From: Austropuccinia psidii | Lineage: Eukaryota; Basidiomycota; Pucciniomycetes; Pucciniales; Sphaerophragmiaceae | Length of the DNA stretch: 64,000 bases | Assembly (NCBI GenBank): GCA_023105745.1 | Contig: JALGQZ010000001.1 | Span: forward strand, 40,758,082-40,822,081 | Direction: 5' to 3' | Shown here: one piece after another, positions 22,553 through 33,653 of the stretch | Position numbering within the stretch: the first letter of the stretch is position 1 | Layout: every line of letters starts with the position of its first letter | Translations under genes and position numbers: made by a program | The notes under the pieces: generated by a model | The model's input: the letters and a program-made list of their open reading frames with translations, nothing else | What the model was told of the DNA's origin: nothing | Databases searched by the model: none

Positions 22553-23296
22553 TATGAAAAGAATTAAAATAACTTGATGGTATTAAGAAGAATAATCAGA
22601 TTTGGCCAAATCAATCACAATAAAATCTTGATGAATCTTGAGGAATCAATTCAAATCTTGAGGAATCAAATTCAATCAACAATCAAATCAATTCAATCAA
22701 TCAACAATCAATTCAAATCAAATATCAATAATCTTGAGGAAATCAATAATCAATCAATATTCAATCAATAATCAATCAATAAGTGTCTTCAATATGAAAT
22801 CAAGTCTTGAGGAATCAATCAATCAGTTCAAAATCTTCAGGAATCAATTCACTATCTTGATGAGTCAAATCAAATCAATAATCAAAATCAATTCTTGAGG
22901 ATCAATCAATAAATCAAATAAATTCTTGAGGGTTCAAAAGTCAATCAATAATCCAAAGGAAATCCTGAATCAATAACCCAATCAACCAATGAATCCCAAT
23001 GAATAATCCAATCAAATAACCAATCAATTACTCCTGACTAAGACCTGAATAAAAACACAGAGAAAATTTGATTTGATAAAAATAAAATGAAGTGATGAAA
23101 TGGTCAGCAATGATTAAGAAAGGAAAAGAATCAATTTTCATAAGAATGAAAAGAATGAGATGAAAATTGATGAGAGTGGAAATTCATAAAAAATCATAAA
23201 AATCATAAAATCATGAAAAGGTCATAATTGATGAATGAGAGGAAATGAATATAAATGAATGAAAAGAAAGAATCAAATATGAGTTAATTAATTTAA
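22553..23296 (-). repeat. C1 leader rich in ATCAA repeats
   Basis: 22570-23020 is dominated by AATCAATCAA-type irregular repeats on the plus strand, and 23020-23280 is A/G-rich. No gene is visible. The bases next to the LTR (AGTTAATTAATTTA, 23282-23295) are the exact reverse complement of 23575-23588 within the LTR, marking a probable self-priming site. Confidence 0.75.
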
Positions 23297-23974
23297 TGTC
23301 ACAGGGGCTCTTTGAAGTGAAGAGGGCCTGGCACTCAGTAAACTGGGACTCACTTATGGAGGGCTCAAGGGTAGGATAAAATGAGATACACTTAAGAGTG
23401 TTAAGATGAATTACTAAAAGAATGAATATAAGAAAAGCAGCAACAAAAGAAATAAGAATAAGAAATAGAAGAGCCAACCACAAACAAGTCCAAGTCCACT
23501 GTTTCAACTTAAGATTAAATAAATATAATACCCAAAATATAAGGATAAGAATATTCAGATAATAATAAATCAACTAAATTAATTAACTGGGGAAAAGTCC
23601 CCAGGGGGAAGAAAGAGGGGCTGGTATATGTGAGAATCACCAGCCCTGATCCAGAGGAAGAATTTTCATGAGAATATTTGATGATTGAATTGAGTCTGGC
23701 CAATACAGGTCCTGTACGGCTGTACAGAACCTGTACAAGAGGTGTGGTGTATTGGAGTGATCATACAGTTTTCAAGTTGGTGTATTGAAACTGTATTGGG
23801 TGAAACCAGCCTGTACAGGTATTGACAGGCTGTATTGAGGTACCAAGCTGTATGCATGTTTCAGAATGAATATTGCTGAAATTGAATGCTGATACAAATG
23901 CTGGATCTGCTGATTTGAGGTGTCTGAGTGGGTGTGTGAATGAATACCCTTACCTCTGATGAGTGGCTGTTACA
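23297..23974 (-). repeat. 5' LTR of C1 with internal deletion
   Basis: At 678 bp it is shorter than the 3' LTR because about 86 bp, corresponding to roughly 15200-15290, is missing between CAAC and TTAAG. Otherwise it matches closely. The hairpin CTGGGGAAAAGTCCCCAG lies at 23587-23604. The loss in one LTR only means it happened after insertion. Confidence 0.93.
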
Positions 23975-23979
23975 AAAAT

Positions 23980-24421
23980 GGCCATAAGTCTTTGGAGATG
24001 ACGCCAGGAGGATATTGGTGAAATTTGGTTTTGGAGGGCTTCAGAGGTGTCAGAGTGTCTTTTGAGGTATTTGTCCAAATACAGCTCATACAGCCTTAAA
24101 GCTGTATTTGCGCAAAGTGCGCAAAAGTGCGCAAATCGGCAGAAACTGTATTTAAAGCCAAATACAGCTTCTTGGGCTGTGTTTCCCCTGTTGACTGGAG
24201 AATACCAAAATTGCCCAAAAGTAGAGAAAAGCCAGGAAAGGCCTGATGACAGTGAAGGACCCAAGTTGGGTCCAGATGATGAAATGGCCCTAAAAGGCCA
24301 AATGAGGTGAGATGGCCAATTTGGCCAATGATTTATGGATGTGGCCAAATCGCCATATATTGGATGTGGCATGGATATGCCATATTGAAGTCCAAGGGGA
24401 TGAATTGCTATGGTCGTGACA
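23980..24421 (-). repeat. 5' LTR of B1, part 2
   Basis: The sequence resumes B1 LTR homology (compare 37845-38458 of B2) right after the AAAAT duplication and ends ATGGTCGTGACA, that is TGTCACGACC in element orientation. It holds GCGCAAA-type repeats near 24108-24138 and GGCC-rich sequence. The following GTCAC (24422-24426) should be one copy of B1's target duplication in B2. Confidence 0.9.
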
Positions 24422-24691
24422 GTCACAAATAAAGAAGGAGATTCTGAGGAGTAAATAATAATAAGGAGAATCCTCTCTGGGAGTTCTGACATGGTCAAAG
24501 AATATTTGTGAACAAACTGCTTTGCAATAAATGAGTCGGTAGCACCAGAATCAATGATATTACTGTAAAACATATCAGAGAGAGAAGAAAAATCAAAAAA
24601 TTAAGGGAATTTCTGACACCAGTATTCAGAATGCACAATTGTGCTCTGGATGGAAAACAGTGAATACCATTGAATACAACATGATCTTCAC
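24422..24691 (-). pseudogene. pol: Protease fragment of B2
   Basis: Minus-strand reading gives NIIDSGATDSFIAKQFVHKYSL, the aspartic protease active-site region, cut at 24421 by B1. The start of pol overlaps the end of gag in the -1 frame, as in C1. Only the N-terminal part of pol is present. Confidence 0.82.
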
Positions 24692-25293
24692 TCAGGATTT
24701 TCCCTGGCTGGGAAATTTTCCTGATGGTTGAAATCTTTATTCAATAAAGTAGACTGGGGCTTGTCCCTCTTCTGGAAATTCTTCGTCTTCTTTTGACTTG
24801 AGCTTGAAGAACTTTGAGGATGAGAAGAATTTGACTTTGAGGCTTCTGGCTTCTTGTCTTGATGATTACTCTTTTCATTTTGCCTCTCATGGCAGCTGGT
24901 ATCAAGCTCCAGGGTAATATCCATTAAGTCTTGTAAAAAGTCAATTCTTGAATGATAGGAGGCCAATTGATCCAAAATCCTGGATGGCAATCCCTTCCTG
25001 AAATGATGGATAAGAGCCCTTTCACCCCAATCTCCAATTCTTGAGACAAGACTTCTGAAATCATAAATGTATAAATATACATTCCCACCTTCTTTCATTC
25101 TTAAAGAAACCAATTCTGCTTCAGCTTTTCTGACTTCATTTGGGTCCCCAAATAAGGTGAAGAGTTTAGATTCAAATAATTTCCATGAATTGAGAAGGTA
25201 ATTTGGATCTTGATTGGTGAGATTGGAAACATAAGGCTCAATCCATTTTGCATCCCGGCCAATGAGAAATGAAGTGACATAAAGGACCATCTT
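24692..25293 (-). pseudogene. gag: Gag C-terminal part of B2, zinc knuckle deleted
   Basis: The capsid-like core (LFTLFGDPNEVRKAE) and the basic S/K-rich tail are readable from 25290 down. Against B1, about 115 bp is missing at 24729-24730 (breakpoints in GGTTG-like sequence), which removes the whole CX2CX3HX4C knuckle and shifts the frame. The original gag end with slippery GGGAAAA (24698-24704) and TGA (24692-24694) survives beyond the deletion. The N-terminal half lies at 35578-36186, across D1. Confidence 0.88.
24698..24704 (-). promoter_or_regulatory. Candidate -1 frameshift site of B2
   Basis: GGGAAAA occurs in the same codon phase and spacing (GGA AAA TCC TGA) as in C1, supporting conservation of the signal between families B and C. 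Confidence 0.55.
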
Positions 25294-27215
25294 TGTGAGC
25301 CTTGAGGTATATTTTACATACCCAAATAGGCCACAATTATCTTAAAAAGAAATTTTGAATTATGCAAAACTCATAAGTCATGCATATATCCAAAATTCAT
25401 CATTTTCAATTTCAGAAAAGATGAATAACTTTTTATTGAGTAAGTAAATCTATGGATTTAAGACCAGATTTGGATTCTACACAAAAATTCACCTAGGGTA
25501 GCTCCATAGAGTGAATAAGCTCAATTTAAGTATTTGAGGTGGTAAAATGGAAAATACTTCAATACCACATCATTAATACCACATAAAAGATCCGTGAAAA
25601 TTTTTGTTTTTCTTGATTTTTAGCCAAAATAATGGGAGAGTGAGAAATCCCATGTTACATATACACTAAGAATAGTGTTATGCATGTTTTGAGCACTTAA
25701 TATCATGGTATTCTTGGATGGACTTTTGGTACACCCATAGTGGATATCTCACTTTAAGCTTAAATTACTATTTTGACGTAAAAATTAGGCAAGGGGGACA
25801 AAAGACATCAAAGAGGGCCAGGGTACCCAACTTCTGAGGCCTCAGAGGCGTGGATAGCTCCAGAGCATGGATCCATGGCTCATCTTGGCCCAATTGGTAA
25901 ACTAAAACTCTTTGGGAACTTGGTTACCAAGTTACACCTACTGTAATCATAAGAAAAATAGCAAATAACCTGCTATTTTGACGTGCCAAGGAGGTAATAA
26001 GCTACTTAGACTCCTGTAACCACGTCAATTCTTGATGACTTTCCATGACTAGACCCTAAAAGAGTAATTAAACCCTTTTGGGATCCATATTCATTGATTT
26101 ACCTCATAGCAACCAGCAAAATACTGCTATTTGCAATTCTACGTAGAAATAAGGTAAAAACTTCAAAAATTCATTAAAAATACAATTCTTAATGAATCCT
26201 TCTGAAACTTTCAGGACCAATGGAGAACTGTATTATCTATGGTAAAACAAAAAAGAATTATGGTTTTACTGGTAAAATTAAAAGTTTTACTTACAGTCCA
26301 TTTTTGACCATTCTACGTGAAACATTGAATCTTCAAAAATTCACAGTAATTACAACCTGTGATGAAATTGGCAATAACATTGATAACTTTTAGAAATCAA
26401 TGGTTATTTTAGAATAAAAGAAGATTTACAGATGTTACTCCTTTTATTCTTAACCATATTGGGGTTGGTAGTCACGTAAAAGCATCTATTAAGTAATTAT
26501 GATAATCTTACGTGACAACAGATGATGCAATCATTAATCCAAAAGGGTTTATTGTTTTCTCACTCACTGGTTTTTCAGTTTGCTCCATGGCACGCCTCTG
26601 TGAGCTGTTGTTGACTTAAAAGAAGCCTCTTCTTGCTGTTTTTTCCGCATCATCATCTTATCAATTTATTAAATCATTATTACCAACAAGTAAGTATTAG
26701 TTAAAGCTATTCTTAAGTGTTTTAAAATCTTTCAAAATCATCCAGAAAGACGTGAAATCATAGAATCCAACTATACTTTGTTGTAATACTGTTATAAATC
26801 CTTTTGATCCCTTAAATCCACAATTCCACGTCAAATTTCTCTACTCTTACCTATCAATAAGTTCTTTGGAGTATTAGTGAGTCATTTATTCTTAATTCTT
26901 AAAGTTTTTCTCTAGTAATAGTTTTCTTCAAGAATTATCTTTATAATTATTCTTGCAAAAGATAATTATATATTAAAATAATTTTATTATTTTAATAAAG
27001 AAGTTTTTATTATTAAATTCTTCTTGTAATTGATTCTTGTAGACAATTACTTGCTCACTGTTAAAATCACTAGTAGTGCTTAACACGCGAAAGAAATAAT
27101 TTTTAATTATTTAATTGTGGTTATAATAATATTCTATTATTATATTTCATAAGAACAGACATAGTACTGTTGATTAATATTAATATTATCATCAGTTTCA
27201 TAGTCACATCTTACA
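25294..27215 (+). repeat. 5' LTR of D1
   Basis: The 1922-bp LTR runs TGTGAGCCTTGAGG...CATCTTACA. Its copy of the LTR short frame (26220 onward) is broken by a TAG near 26391. It includes many ACGT cores and the inverted pair GTCACGTAA and TTACGTGAC near 26472-26518. Confidence 0.96.
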
Positions 27216-27233
27216 TTTGGGGGCCTGGCCGTG
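27216..27233 (+). other. Primer binding site of D1
   Basis: TTTGGGGGCCTGGCCGTG starts directly after the LTR. It is identical to the A1 site although the LTRs are unrelated in sequence, so both families probably use the same primer. The tRNA is not identified. Confidence 0.75.
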
Positions 27234-27598
27234 TTTTTTGAAACTTGTACCCTTAATTAATATATTTTTAAGCTCTAAAATATATTAATTGAATATTTTT
27301 TTCTTTCATTTTAAAGACAAAATAATTCTTATTTTTGAAATTGTTTTGGAAATCTTTTTCATTGAGGAATTTGGTTTAATTTTATACTGTTTTACACGTG
27401 GCTTTTTCACATCCAAAAACTTATAAAATTATTCTTTGAGTTACTCTGAATTAATTTTCATTCAAAATATTAAATTTTAATTTTTTTTCTTTAAAAAGAA
27501 TAATTTTTTTAATATTAAAAAATAATAAAATTTATAAAAAATCTTTTAAAAATATCTTAAAACACAAAAATAATTTCTTTTATCATATTTCTCTTTAA
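27234..27598 (+). other. D1 leader, AT-rich
   Basis: This is extremely A/T-rich sequence with long T and A runs and one CACGTGG (27394-27400). It ends TTTCTCTTTAAG, acceptor-like, before the first protein-like frame. I see no gene here. Confidence 0.6.
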
Positions 27599-28587
27599 GT
27601 GTCTTTAATCAAATACTGTGCAGCTGGTAACAGACTCAGTAAAAGATACATCAATAGTCCTGAATCCTCAGAAGCAGAATCTGAAGACAGTATTGAGGTG
27701 CAGATTGCTAAAAGAGGCACCTTATTCAACTCAGAAAAAGCTAAATTACCACCAAAAGGTGTGTATTTTATCTTATATTTTCACCTTTTATCTTTAAATT
27801 GACGTGAAAATGGTGCATACCAGAAATGGAAGCAACTATTCAGTCCAACCAGATGGATGTGGACAAGGAAGAGGCAAGACCAAATCCAGAAGTGCCAAAT
27901 CTTCCACAAGAAAGACACATCTGGAGGATGCCAGAGTTGCCCCCCATTCCCCAAGGTCTGTACCAACAGATTTTGACGTGAATTCTGAGCCTGAACTCAT
28001 TTATGGTAATATTTCCAGGGCTGAACCACTTTCAGGTGGCAGCAATAGAAATATATCAATGCCAGTACAAAAACTGGTTCAGAGCAGCCAAGGAAGCGGA
28101 GTGGGAAATCTGCCCAAGCCTTTGGCAGGGGGCCATGAACTCTTACTTACACATCAAGAGCTTTCTGGGTCAGGAGAAGACCATAGAACTCTTAGGAGGA
28201 TGGAGCCCCCTGTCTTGCAAAGACAAGGTCAAAAAGAGAAAGAATTGGTTGAAGAACCAAAGTCTTTTATCCATAGACCAGAAGAAAGAGTTGGAAATGA
28301 CTCCAGCTTTGGAGACAGAGGCACCAGTGGCGTCTACCAGCTCCAAACCAGCTCCAGAAGTGTCCAAGGACAAGCCCAAGGGACCTCAGAAGAAGCAGAA
28401 AGGTCCCAGGAACCATCAAGGCAAAGGAAAAGGCAAAGCCAATTGGCACAGACCCTACCCACAAGGGTACAGGATCCCCAAATTGGAGCCTTCAGCCGTG
28501 GACAGTGTCTTCAATATGGCCAGAACTCTGATGGAATTCACAGCCAAGGAGCAGGAAAGGATGAACAGAAACTTTCCACGCAAATAA
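27599..28587 (+). CDS. Putative accessory protein of D1, overlapping gag-pol
   Basis: A first stretch (27599-27758) could splice through GTGTGT...CCAG (27759-27823) into a frame distinct from gag-pol, in the same phase as in A1. After the junction the frame reads a D/E/P-rich segment (with [14 protein letters not shown] near 27918-27959) to a TGA at 27979-27981, then reopens; ATG 28003 begins a clean 194-residue frame to 28587. That frame has W (28123-28125), x24, GWSP (28198-28209), a long K-rich region and a helical-looking C-terminus. A1 shows the same W to GW(N/S)P spacing. The gene is probably either the 28003-28587 frame alone or a spliced product. The role is unknown; I recall no domain. 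Confidence 0.5.
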
Positions 28588-31500
28588 TTGGTGTACAAAC
28601 TAGTATTCATGTACAAATCGGTAAACTTGATAACAAGTTAACTAAAATTGCATCAGATATAGTTGAATTAAAGAAAAATGACAAGAAATACATTGAATTA
28701 CACCAAGTGACAAATGCCAAACTTGACTTAATTACCAATTCTTGCATAAGAATTGGAAACATGTGCCAAGTTCAACATGAGGAGATGGAAGATCTTTTTA
28801 AAATGAATGATCAACTTAAGACTCTACAAGACCATGTCTTGAAGATAGTTGAGAACACCAATCAATTTGCTATACATTTAGCAAAAAGTGACAGTGAAAG
28901 GCAAAAGTTGAAGAATGAGATAATTGCAAGTGTGGAACAAATTCATAAGAATCATGAACCACATATGCCAAGACATTCTACACCTTTTACTGAAGAAAAA
29001 CTCTCTGTTAAAGAAAGTCTTACACCATTCTTGGGAGAAAATGCCTACTCTGCAAGAGATATTCCAAAAATAGAAGAATGGCCAACATTCTCTGGTGAAG
29101 GAGAATACAACCATATTGAATTCATCAGGACTATTGATATGTTGCAAGAGGACTTCAATATACCTGATGAAATCATAGTGGGGAAATTACACTGCTTGTT
29201 TACCAGAAGTGCAAAGAAATGGTATTACAAAATGAGGATTGATCATGGTAAACATGACTGGTCTTGGTGGAAATCTGAAGTGATTACCAAATGGGCTAAT
29301 AATTCTTGGAGGTTTAAAATGGAGAATGCTTTTGAAAGTGCCATTTTTAACTCAGAAAAAGACAAACCACTTACTTGGTTCTTCAAACAAAAAGACAGAT
29401 TATCTGCTTTACACCCAGATATGTCTGACACTATGATTAATATGAAAATATTAAGAAAGTGTGGAGGAGAACTGGAACATGCTATCAAAAGCAGATGTGT
29501 GGAACCCTGTTCAACAGAGGACTACATTAATGCTATGGAAGATATCATTACCAGGACAAGAATTGGTAAAACTTGGGTTAAAAACCCAATAGAGTCCAAA
29601 ATGGTCTCAAAGATTCCTAGAGAAGAAAGAAGACCAGAGAGACCTGTCTTGAAGTGTCATAAATGTGGAAGTACTTCACATTTAGCCAACACTTGCCCTA
29701 AGAAGACAAAAATCAATGAAGTTCAAGTCATTGAAGAAATCCAGTGTACTGAGGAGAGAGAAGAGTCTGATCAAGATTCTGCAGTCTCTGAAGATACACC
29801 AGTGGAGGACTATCCCATTGAAAACATTTCAGCTTTCTTTGAGGTCACAGAAGTCCATACCCACTTACCACAGTACAGTGAGGATTGCTGCAACCTGATC
29901 AATATCCAAGATGCCAGAATGTGTAAAACAAAACCTGCTAGAGGAAAGGGTTATACTGCTGGAGCATCCTGTATCACATCAGTTCTGATGAGTGATATTG
30001 AAGCCAAAGTAAATTTGGATACAGGGGCATTTTGCACTTGTGTTGGCAAAGATTATCTCCAAATTATACTTCCTGAATGGAAAAACCATCTATTACCAAT
30101 AGAAGGTGTACAATTCAGTAGTGCCAGTAACAATATGTACCCCTTGGGCATATTGGACACTAATATTGTATTCCCACATCCAGCAGGAAGTGTAAGAATG
30201 AAGACTGAGATTGTAGTAATGGATAATTGCACATCTCAGCACATCATTCTTGGAAATGATTACTTAAATATTTATGGTATTGATATAAATAACCATAAAG
30301 ACAGATATTTCACAATTGGAGATAACAAAAGGCAAAAATTTGCTTTCTCCAATATGCCAAAACAGATATCTGTAGTATCTTCTGTGAAAGATACTTACAA
30401 AGATGAATTTGTGTCTAAACAACTTGTTGAAGCACAAATTAATCCATCATTGTCACCAAAGATGAGTAATGAACTTATTGATGTATTATATACATACAAT
30501 AATGCATTTGCATCTGATAATGAGCCATTAGGCGCTATAAGGGGACATGAAATTGATATTACTCTTAATATTGACAGACCATATCCTCCAGTACTTAGAA
30601 GACCAGCTTATCCAGCCAGTCCCAGAGGTAGAGAAGCCTTGGAAAAACATATCCAAGAGTTGATCCAACTTGGTGTGCTAAGGAAAGTAGGCCATAATGA
30701 AGAAGTTGAAGTGACAACACCTGTTATTATTGCATGGCATAATGATAAGTCAAGAATGGTTGGAGATTTTAGAGCTTTGAATACCTACACAGTTCCAGAT
30801 AGGTATCCAATCCCTAGAATCCAAGAAACCTTGACTCAATTGTCTAAAGCCAAGTATATAACATCAATGGATGCATTAAAAGGCTTCCATCAAAATGTTT
30901 TGACGCCTAAAGCTAGGAAATTACTTAGAATTATCACTCACTGTGGCATTTTTGAGTATCTTAGAATGCCATTTGGCATTAAAAATGCTCCATCTCATTA
31001 TCAAAGAATGATGAATACCATCTTCCCCACAGAATTGTCTGAAGGATGGCTTATAATTTATATTGATGATATTATTATATGTTCTGACTCATGGTCTTTG
31101 CACCTTGAAAGACTTGCAAGAGTACTTCATAAAGTTGCAGAAGTGAACATGAAAATTTCACTTAAGAAATGCAATTTTGGTTTTGAAGAACTCAAAGCAT
31201 TAGGACATGTTGTTTCTGGTTTGAGCTTGGGTATTGACAAGAATAAAGTAGCAGCAGTGTTACTTAAGCCAATACCCCAGAATAAAAAAGAAATGATGTC
31301 TTTTCTTGGATTTGCTAGTTACTATAGGCAACACTTGAAAGATTTTGCAATTCTAGCCAAGTCACTTTATAGAATCTGTGATCAACAGACTGTATTTGAA
31401 ATGACACAGGAAAGAATTAAAGCTTATGAGAAGATAAAGAAAGCCCTTACAGAAGCACCTTTACTCCTCATGCCTGACTGGAATATTCCTTTTAAATTGT

Positions 31501-33512
31501 ACATTGATGCATGTGGAGATGGATTAGGGGCAGCCCTACACCAAGTCCAAATTATTGATGACAAACCTACAGAAGGACCAGTTTGTTATATCTCAAGACA
31601 AATCAAACCAACAGAAGCCAGATATGGTGCAAGCCAAATGGAGTGCTTATGTTTGGTATGGGCACTTGAGAAATTACACTATTACCTTGATGGCAGTGTT
31701 TTTGAAGTGATAACTGACTGTAATGCCGTGAAATCACTTCTTAACATGAAAACTCCCAACAGACATATGTTGAGATGGCAAATAGCCATTCAAGAATATA
31801 GAGGAAACATGACTATAGTTCATAAAGCAGGAAACATTCACAAAAATGCTGATGGACTTAGTAGATGGGCTTTAGCCAACACCCCTGATAACCCAGCTTA
31901 TGTACCTTTGGAAGCTGAACCACAGATTCCAATTGAAGGGATTAACATAACTGATATTGGGACTGAATTCTTTGAAGAGGTCAGAGAGTCTTATAAACAA
32001 GACAAGAATTGCCATATCTTGACTTCTTTATTGGATAAAGACTGCAAAGACACATCTTTGGTTAATACACTAGATGAAGTTTGGAAAAATTCCTATTCTG
32101 AAGGAAGATTTCACTTGTTTGATGGGATTATTTACCATAGAACAAAACATTCTTGTGTAATGACACTATGTAGTAGATTGCTGATCAATACCATTCTTCA
32201 TGAATGCCATGATAGCATTTACTCTGGACACCTATCAGAAGACAGAACACTTGAAAAGGTGAAGAACTGTGCATGGTGGCCATCTTGGAGAAGAGAAACC
32301 ATTGAATATTGCCATACCTGTGATAGATGCCAAAAAGCAAACAGGAGTACAGGCAAGAAATTTGGATTGATGATCCATATTCAAGAACCAAAATCCCCTT
32401 GGGAAGTTGTTCACATGGATTGGGTCACAGCACTTCCTCCAAGTGGTGACAAAAGTTATAATGCTTGTTTAGTCATTGTAGACAGATATAGCAAAACTCC
32501 CATATTCTTACCATGTCATAAAGAGGACACTGCTATGGATACAGCTCTTCTTTTATGGAGTAGAGTTATTTCTCATACAGGGTTATTTAAGAATATCATA
32601 AGTGACAGAGACCCCAAGTTCACATTTGCACTTTGGACCAATCTTCATAGATTGTTTGGGACTAAGTTATCATTCTCTACAGCATATCACCCTCAAACAG
32701 ATGGGCTAGCAGAGAGGATGATTCAAACTTTAGAAGACATGATCAGGAGATTTTGTGCTTATGGATTAGAATTTAAAGACTCAGATGGCTTTACCCATGA
32801 CTGGTGCACTCTGATACCTGCATTAGAATTGGCATACAAGACATCAGTCCATTCTTCCACAGGACAAACTCCTGCTATGTTAGAAAAAGGATGGAATCCA
32901 AGACTCCCAGCAGACACACTGAGGAAAGACTTGATTGACATTCATCCTACAGCTTCCAGCTTCAAATTAATGCTTGATAAAGTAAAATACCATGCAAAAC
33001 AGAGTATGGATGATGCTTTTGATTATGCAAAACAGAAGTGGGACAAAAGTCATGAAGTACCAGACTTCAAAGTAGGGGACTTAGTTCTAGTTTCAACCTT
33101 GAATTTTAATAATATCAAAGGCCCAAAGAAACTTAAAGATTCTTATGTAGGACCTTTTGTTATTGTTGCCTTACATGGAACCAATGCAGTTCAAGTGGAA
33201 TTGAGTGGTGAATTGGAAAATAAACACCCCACATTTCCAGTCAGCTTGATAAAACCTTATCAACCAGCTGACAAAGAATTGTTTCCTTTAAGGAACCCAA
33301 CTCCTTTAACTGTGCCCCCTGTGGAACAGAATGAAGACAGAAAGATAAAGAAAGTCATTAAAGAAAGGAGACTTAGGGGTAAAAATCAAAGAGAATATCT
33401 TGTCAGATATAGAAATCCAGTACATGAAGATGAATGGATGGCAGAATCAGAAATACCTGACTCAGATAAACTCTTAAGAAGATTTAGACATGAAAGAAGG
33501 CCACAAGCCTGA
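27810..33512 (+). CDS. gag-pol: Gag-Pol polyprotein of D1, 1900 residues, intact
   Basis: I chose ATG 27810 ([10 protein letters not shown]); an upstream GTG at 27804 is in frame. Residues 1-270 are Q/S/R-rich and overlap the accessory frame. A coiled-coil-like region follows, then the gag core with [16 protein letters not shown] (about 428) and WSWWK. The knuckle [14 protein letters not shown] is at 616-629, protease DTG at Asp737, RT YIDD at 1084-1087, and RNase H begins near YIDACGDG (about 1231). Integrase has an HHCC zinc domain (about 1464-1506) and catalytic Asp1537, Asp1599 and Glu1635, with 35 residues between the last two. The tail (about 1846-1890) is chromodomain-like (YLVRYRN...[10 protein letters not shown]). 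Gag and pol share one frame, so gag must be set apart by processing or another mechanism. All catalytic residues are present. Confidence 0.95.
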   Translation: MVHTRNGSNYSVQPDGCGQGRGKTKSRSAKSSTRKTHLEDARVAPHSPRSVPTDFDVNSEPELIYGNISRAEPLSGGSNRNISMPVQKLVQSSQGSGVGNLPKPLAGGHELLLTHQELSGSGEDHRTLRRMEPPVLQRQGQKEKELVEEPKSFIHRPEERVGNDSSFGDRGTSGVYQLQTSSRSVQGQAQGTSEEAERSQEPSRQRKRQSQLAQTLPTRVQDPQIGAFSRGQCLQYGQNSDGIHSQGAGKDEQKLSTQIIGVQTSIHVQIGKLDNKLTKIASDIVELKKNDKKYIELHQVTNAKLDLITNSCIRIGNMCQVQHEEMEDLFKMNDQLKTLQDHVLKIVENTNQFAIHLAKSDSERQKLKNEIIASVEQIHKNHEPHMPRHSTPFTEEKLSVKESLTPFLGENAYSARDIPKIEEWPTFSGEGEYNHIEFIRTIDMLQEDFNIPDEIIVGKLHCLFTRSAKKWYYKMRIDHGKHDWSWWKSEVITKWANNSWRFKMENAFESAIFNSEKDKPLTWFFKQKDRLSALHPDMSDTMINMKILRKCGGELEHAIKSRCVEPCSTEDYINAMEDIITRTRIGKTWVKNPIESKMVSKIPREERRPERPVLKCHKCGSTSHLANTCPKKTKINEVQVIEEIQCTEEREESDQDSAVSEDTPVEDYPIENISAFFEVTEVHTHLPQYSEDCCNLINIQDARMCKTKPARGKGYTAGASCITSVLMSDIEAKVNLDTGAFCTCVGKDYLQIILPEWKNHLLPIEGVQFSSASNNMYPLGILDTNIVFPHPAGSVRMKTEIVVMDNCTSQHIILGNDYLNIYGIDINNHKDRYFTIGDNKRQKFAFSNMPKQISVVSSVKDTYKDEFVSKQLVEAQINPSLSPKMSNELIDVLYTYNNAFASDNEPLGAIRGHEIDITLNIDRPYPPVLRRPAYPASPRGREALEKHIQELIQLGVLRKVGHNEEVEVTTPVIIAWHNDKSRMVGDFRALNTYTVPDRYPIPRIQETLTQLSKAKYITSMDALKGFHQNVLTPKARKLLRIITHCGIFEYLRMPFGIKNAPSHYQRMMNTIFPTELSEGWLIIYIDDIIICSDSWSLHLERLARVLHKVAEVNMKISLKKCNFGFEELKALGHVVSGLSLGIDKNKVAAVLLKPIPQNKKEMMSFLGFASYYRQHLKDFAILAKSLYRICDQQTVFEMTQERIKAYEKIKKALTEAPLLLMPDWNIPFKLYIDACGDGLGAALHQVQIIDDKPTEGPVCYISRQIKPTEARYGASQMECLCLVWALEKLHYYLDGSVFEVITDCNAVKSLLNMKTPNRHMLRWQIAIQEYRGNMTIVHKAGNIHKNADGLSRWALANTPDNPAYVPLEAEPQIPIEGINITDIGTEFFEEVRESYKQDKNCHILTSLLDKDCKDTSLVNTLDEVWKNSYSEGRFHLFDGIIYHRTKHSCVMTLCSRLLINTILHECHDSIYSGHLSEDRTLEKVKNCAWWPSWRRETIEYCHTCDRCQKANRSTGKKFGLMIHIQEPKSPWEVVHMDWVTALPPSGDKSYNACLVIVDRYSKTPIFLPCHKEDTAMDTALLLWSRVISHTGLFKNIISDRDPKFTFALWTNLHRLFGTKLSFSTAYHPQTDGLAERMIQTLEDMIRRFCAYGLEFKDSDGFTHDWCTLIPALELAYKTSVHSSTGQTPAMLEKGWNPRLPADTLRKDLIDIHPTASSFKLMLDKVKYHAKQSMDDAFDYAKQKWDKSHEVPDFKVGDLVLVSTLNFNNIKGPKKLKDSYVGPFVIVALHGTNAVQVELSGELENKHPTFPVSLIKPYQPADKELFPLRNPTPLTVPPVEQNEDRKIKKVIKERRLRGKNQREYLVRYRNPVHEDEWMAESEIPDSDKLLRRFRHERRPQA

Positions 33513-33653
33513 ATATGTCTATAAATGTGCTTTAAATTACTTGATCTGAGTAATGTGAAGAGGTTGGACAGTGGACATTAACCCCCTTTTGGGGCCTTAT
33601 TCTTTTATCACTAATAAAATTGTAGTACAATTTTATTTTTTGGTGGGAGGGAA
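33513..33653 (+). other. D1 3' untranslated region and polypurine tract
   Basis: A short spacer ends in TGGTGGGAGGGAA directly before the LTR start TGTGAG, the plus-strand priming tract. AATAAAATTGTAG near 33614 could assist polyadenylation. G1 retains a similar tract before its LTR. Confidence 0.75.

Larger units (their letters stand above)
14993..23974 (-). mobile_element. Complete chromovirus element C1 (family C), nested in B1 LTR
   Basis: Both LTRs are present (14993-15756 and 23297-23974) and the flanks carry a perfect target duplication AAAAT (14988-14992 and 23975-23979). The order on the minus strand is LTR, TCAA-rich leader, gag, pol ending in a canonical chromodomain, a long GC-variable 3' region, polypurine tract, LTR. 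Pol has four in-frame stops and a frameshift, so the element is dead. Compared with C3 it lacks the antisense gene found at 58526-59766 there. Confidence 0.95.
11151..24421 (-). mobile_element. Chromovirus element B1 (family B), truncated by A1, LTR split by C1
   Basis: On the minus strand it has a 5' LTR (14052-14992 plus 23980-24421), a leader (13283-14051), a decayed gag (11966-13282) and the start of pol (11151-11965). The rest of pol lies beyond A1, outside the window. C1 inserted into the LTR with the duplicated target AAAAT. The LTR end GTCGTGACA at 24421 is followed by GTCAC and then B2 protease sequence, so B1 itself inserted into B2. Confidence 0.9.

Noticed and set aside
24047..24310. 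Plus-strand frame with repeated CALCAN-like wording on the opposite strand
   Set aside because: GCGCAAA tandem-like repeats in the LTR create the frame; the B2 equivalent (38003-38170) is not open.
23950..24573. 207-codon minus-strand frame across the B1/B2 junction
   Set aside because: Only its first part is B2 protease; the rest reads into the B1 LTR and is fortuitous.
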